In this document: positions 4,872-6,432 of the stretch, one piece after another | Numbering within the stretch: the first letter of the stretch is position 1 | Layout of the letters: each line of letters begins with the position of its first letter | Source: CAYLLT01 sp964591605 | GTDB taxonomy: Bacteria > Planctomycetota > Phycisphaerae > UBA1845 > PWPN01 | Assembly (NCBI GenBank): GCA_964591605.1 | Contig: CAZQEN010000406.1 | Span: 1-6,432 of the forward strand | DNA: 6,432 nucleotides | Direction: 5' to 3' | Position numbers and translations under genes: made by a program | Notes under the pieces: model-generated | Told to the model about the DNA's origin: nothing | Databases searched by the model: none | The model's input: only the letters and a program-made list of their open reading frames with translations

Positions 4872-6161
4872 TCACCGGGCACTGGCGAGCCCGTCGGGCG
4901 GCACGTCCAGGCGGGCGGTGGAGCGGTTCTGCATCGAGAGCAGGACCGGTTTGATCGCTTCCAGTCGCTGCCGGCCGGCGGCCGAGAAGAGGCTGCCGGC
5001 CGAGAAGAGGCCAAAGCCGTGGCCCCACCGCTGGGCGAGCTTGAGCTGGTCGATGGTGACGGCGGCCGTCCGATGTTCGTAGACGCCCAGGCCGGGCGCG
5101 GCCCAGCAACCTGGTGCGGCGTTGAACCACTCCTGCTGCCGCTGTTCGAAGATCCGCGTGCTGGTCTGGTAGTTCATGACGAATACCAGGTCGACGAGCT
5201 TGCCTTTGAGCCAGGCGGGGCCGTCCTGAAAGTGGTCGGTCCGCCAGCGGGCCAGGTCGGCCCCGCAGGAGGCGGTGAGTCGGACCGGCCGGCCGACGCT
5301 GCGGGTCATCTGGCGGATCTCGCGGACGAGCTGCGTGACCTGCTGGGTGCGCCACTGGCTCCAACTCGCTTTGCCGTCCTGGGGACGCTTTCCGGTGACC
5401 TGCCGGTAGAGGGCGAGCGTCCGGGCATCGTAAGGGTAGTCGCTGCCGCGGGGTGACTTGTCGTTGGGGAAGCGGATGTAGTCCAGATGCAGGCCGTCGA
5501 CCGGATAGCGTTGAAGGATCTCGCGGAACACGCCCACGAGGTATTGGCGGACCTCCGGCCGGCATGGGTTGACGCTGACGTAGTAGTCGCCCAGCGGCTG
5601 GCGGCGGCCGTTCTGGTCATACCAGAGCCAGTCGGGGTGCGCGTTCCAGAGCTGGCGGGGATCGGTCGGGGGGGTTGGGCCTTTCCAGGCGGGCATGACG
5701 TTCACCCAGGCGTGGATGGCGAGGCCGCGGCGATGGGCTTCGCGGCAGGCGATCTCCAGCGGATCGAATCCGGGGTCGGAGGCGTAGGCGGAGGGTTCGA
5801 TGGAGGAGCGGTAGTAGGCGGTCGCGTTGCCGCGGACCTGGAACAGGACGGTGTTGAGGCCGGCCTGCCTGATGCTCTCCATGAGGGAGGTGATCTCGGC
5901 GGGGGAACGGTACTCTTCGCGCACGACCCAGACGGCCCGGGGCGGCCAGACCGTGCGGTGATCCGGCGGGCGGGGCTCGGGCTCGGAGGGCTTGAACAGG
6001 GAGAACTTTCTGCCTCCCGGGGCTCTGGTCGGGCCCGGGCCCGGCGCGGCGCCACCGCCGACCTGCTCCGGGGTGCAACCGGTCATGGCAGCACCCCAGA
6101 CAACGGCGAGCAGAACCATCGCTCCGGCATGGACCCTGAGGAGTGTCGGCCGGTCATTCAT
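4872..6161 (-). CDS. GHL10-family glycoside-hydrolase-like lipoprotein (DigH/YngK-related)
   Basis: The 429-residue protein starts with a lipoprotein signal: a hydrophobic stretch (12-25) and the lipobox MTGC with the lipidated cysteine at 29, then a Gly/Pro-rich linker (about 34-72). The rest matches the GHL10 (DUF187) TIM-barrel family: AVWVVREEY (76-84), LNTVLFQVRGNATAYY (102-117), GFDPLEIACREAHRRGLAIHAWVNV (131-155), VNPCRPEVRQYL (197-208), the signature PVDGLHLDYIRFP (220-232) and VFVMNYQ (326-332). E. coli DigH (YddW), a lipoprotein of similar length, cleaves denuded peptidoglycan strands. D222, D227 and nearby acidic residues are the likely active-site region. Here the substrate could be peptidoglycan or another periplasmic or surface glycan. 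On the minus strand GGGAGGG lies nine bases before ATG 6161. The open frame extends up to 6380 but those 73 codons run into the palindromic repeat and precede the signal peptide, so they are rejected. Confidence 0.87.
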   Translation of the reverse strand: MNDRPTLLRVHAGAMVLLAVVWGAAMTGCTPEQVGGGAAPGPGPTRAPGGRKFSLFKPSEPEPRPPDHRTVWPPRAVWVVREEYRSPAEITSLMESIRQAGLNTVLFQVRGNATAYYRSSIEPSAYASDPGFDPLEIACREAHRRGLAIHAWVNVMPAWKGPTPPTDPRQLWNAHPDWLWYDQNGRRQPLGDYYVSVNPCRPEVRQYLVGVFREILQRYPVDGLHLDYIRFPNDKSPRGSDYPYDARTLALYRQVTGKRPQDGKASWSQWRTQQVTQLVREIRQMTRSVGRPVRLTASCGADLARWRTDHFQDGPAWLKGKLVDLVFVMNYQTSTRIFEQRQQEWFNAAPGCWAAPGLGVYEHRTAAVTIDQLKLAQRWGHGFGLFSAGSLFSAAGRQRLEAIKPVLLSMQNRSTARLDVPPDGLASAR

Positions 6162-6170
6162 TCGATAACG

Positions 6171-6177
6171 CCCTCCC
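6171..6177 (-). promoter_or_regulatory. Ribosome binding site that fixes the lipoprotein start
   Basis: CCCTCCC on the plus strand reads GGGAGGG on the minus strand, nine bases before ATG 6161. It supports this start over the in-frame ATG at 6380, which would bury the signal peptide inside the protein. Confidence 0.75.
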
Positions 6178-6191
6178 GAATCGAGTGGGAC

Positions 6192-6229
6192 ACTATAAGG
6201 GCTCGCGGAAGGTCTGAACACCGCAGACC
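6192..6229 (-). promoter_or_regulatory. Candidate promoter of the lipoprotein gene with overlapping inverted repeat
   Basis: On the minus strand TATAGT (plus positions 6192-6197) is a good -10 box, placing the transcript start just before the ribosome site. The -35 is poor; TGTTCA (plus 6215-6220) at 17 bases is the best fit. GGTCTG (6211-6216) and CAGACC (6224-6229) form a perfect six-base inverted repeat across the -35, which may be an operator. Its link to a regulator is inference. Confidence 0.4.
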
Positions 6230-6248
6230 CGCGGCCGAAGCGGGTGGG

Positions 6249-6408
6249 GGGTCCGTGACAGAATCGGCGGGACTTCGGCGAGCTCAGTCGAGCCGTGGCA
6301 TGGGTCCCAACGCGCCGGGACGCGTGGGGAGGCCCACACGGGCAGCTTCGGCTTCGCGGAGCGAAGCCGAAGCTGCCCATGCCACCCCGCCCAAGGTGTC
6401 ACGGACCC
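6249..6408. repeat. 160-bp nested fold-back repeat (MITE- or REP-like), complete copy
   Basis: Arms pair in strict nested order: GGGTCCGTGACA (6249-6260) with TGTCACGGACCC (6397-6408); GGCGGG (6266-6271) with CCCGCC (6386-6391); GTGGCATGGG (6295-6304) with CCCATGCCAC (6376-6385). Enclosed are hairpin CCC(A)ACGCG/CGCGTGGG (6306-6328) and the perfect 18-base hairpin of 6340-6357 with 6361-6378 around a GGA loop. A smaller possible hairpin, CGG..CTC/GAGCCG, lies on the left arm between 6276 and 6295. The right half recurs at 1-55. No transposase frame is inside; if mobile, it would rely on an enzyme acting in trans. It lies upstream of the lipoprotein gene and the region to the window end shows no gene. 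Confidence 0.8.
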
Positions 6409-6432
6409 GCGGGCAGCGTGATGCGGTTATGA

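Noticed and set aside
4795..5565. Open frames on both strands inside the lipoprotein gene region, about 256-269 codons
   Set aside because: They are offset frames of the GHL10 gene, which has clear family motifs; low-complexity Arg/Pro/Gly composition.
6162..6380. N-terminal extension of the lipoprotein to ATG 6380
   Set aside because: It would encode the palindromic repeat and place the lipoprotein signal 73 residues inside the protein; a good ribosome site supports 6161.
1..6432. CRISPR arrays, tRNA or rRNA genes, insertion-sequence transposases, phage genes
   Set aside because: No regularly spaced repeats, no cloverleaf or rRNA-like conserved segments, and no transposase or phage motifs were seen on either strand.

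Overview
The window is GC-rich bacterial DNA. Two proteins ending in PEP-CTERM sorting tails, several copies of dispersed palindromic repeats, a small KpsF/GutQ-type isomerase and a divergent ketopantoate hydroxymethyltransferase together suggest a Gram-negative-type bacterium of the Planctomycetota (possibly Phycisphaerae). This assignment is an inference from gene content and repeat style, not from a marker gene.

Layout. Positions 1-55 hold half of a dispersed palindromic repeat. Three plus-strand genes follow: a PanB-family enzyme (98-958), a polyprenyl-phosphate glycosyltransferase of the GtrB/DPM1 type (1064-2074) and a single-domain arabinose-5-phosphate isomerase-like SIS protein (2058-2663). 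The last two overlap by 17 bases and are probably translationally coupled. An inverted-repeat element fills the gap between panB and the glycosyltransferase. Positions 2664-3069 are non-coding and hold a strong candidate promoter and a structured 5' leader for the first PEP-CTERM gene (3070-3822). A closely matching promoter and leader (about 3856-4063) precede the second PEP-CTERM gene (4064-4786), which ends at a clear intrinsic terminator (4811-4850). A convergent minus-strand gene (4872-6161) encodes a lipoprotein of the GHL10/DigH glycoside-hydrolase-like family. Upstream of it, 6249-6408 is a complete copy of the repeat whose right half opens the window.

Function. Most of the window concerns the cell envelope. 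The isomerase would feed 3-deoxy-D-manno-octulosonate (Kdo) synthesis, the glycosyltransferase would load a sugar on a lipid carrier, the two PEP-CTERM proteins would be exported and processed by an exosortase encoded elsewhere, and the lipoprotein would act on glycan in the periplasm or at the outer membrane. PanB (pantothenate/CoA synthesis) is the metabolic exception.

The most interesting signal is non-coding. The two PEP-CTERM genes share little obvious protein sequence outside the sorting tail, yet their upstream regions share a GATTTGTC...GATTC box, a -35/-10 pair at exactly 17-base spacing (TATARG), and a hairpin near the predicted 5' end of the mRNA built on AAGATGGAGG / CATCTT, with differing but still paired flanking bases. 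This looks like a co-regulated PEP-CTERM promoter-leader module.
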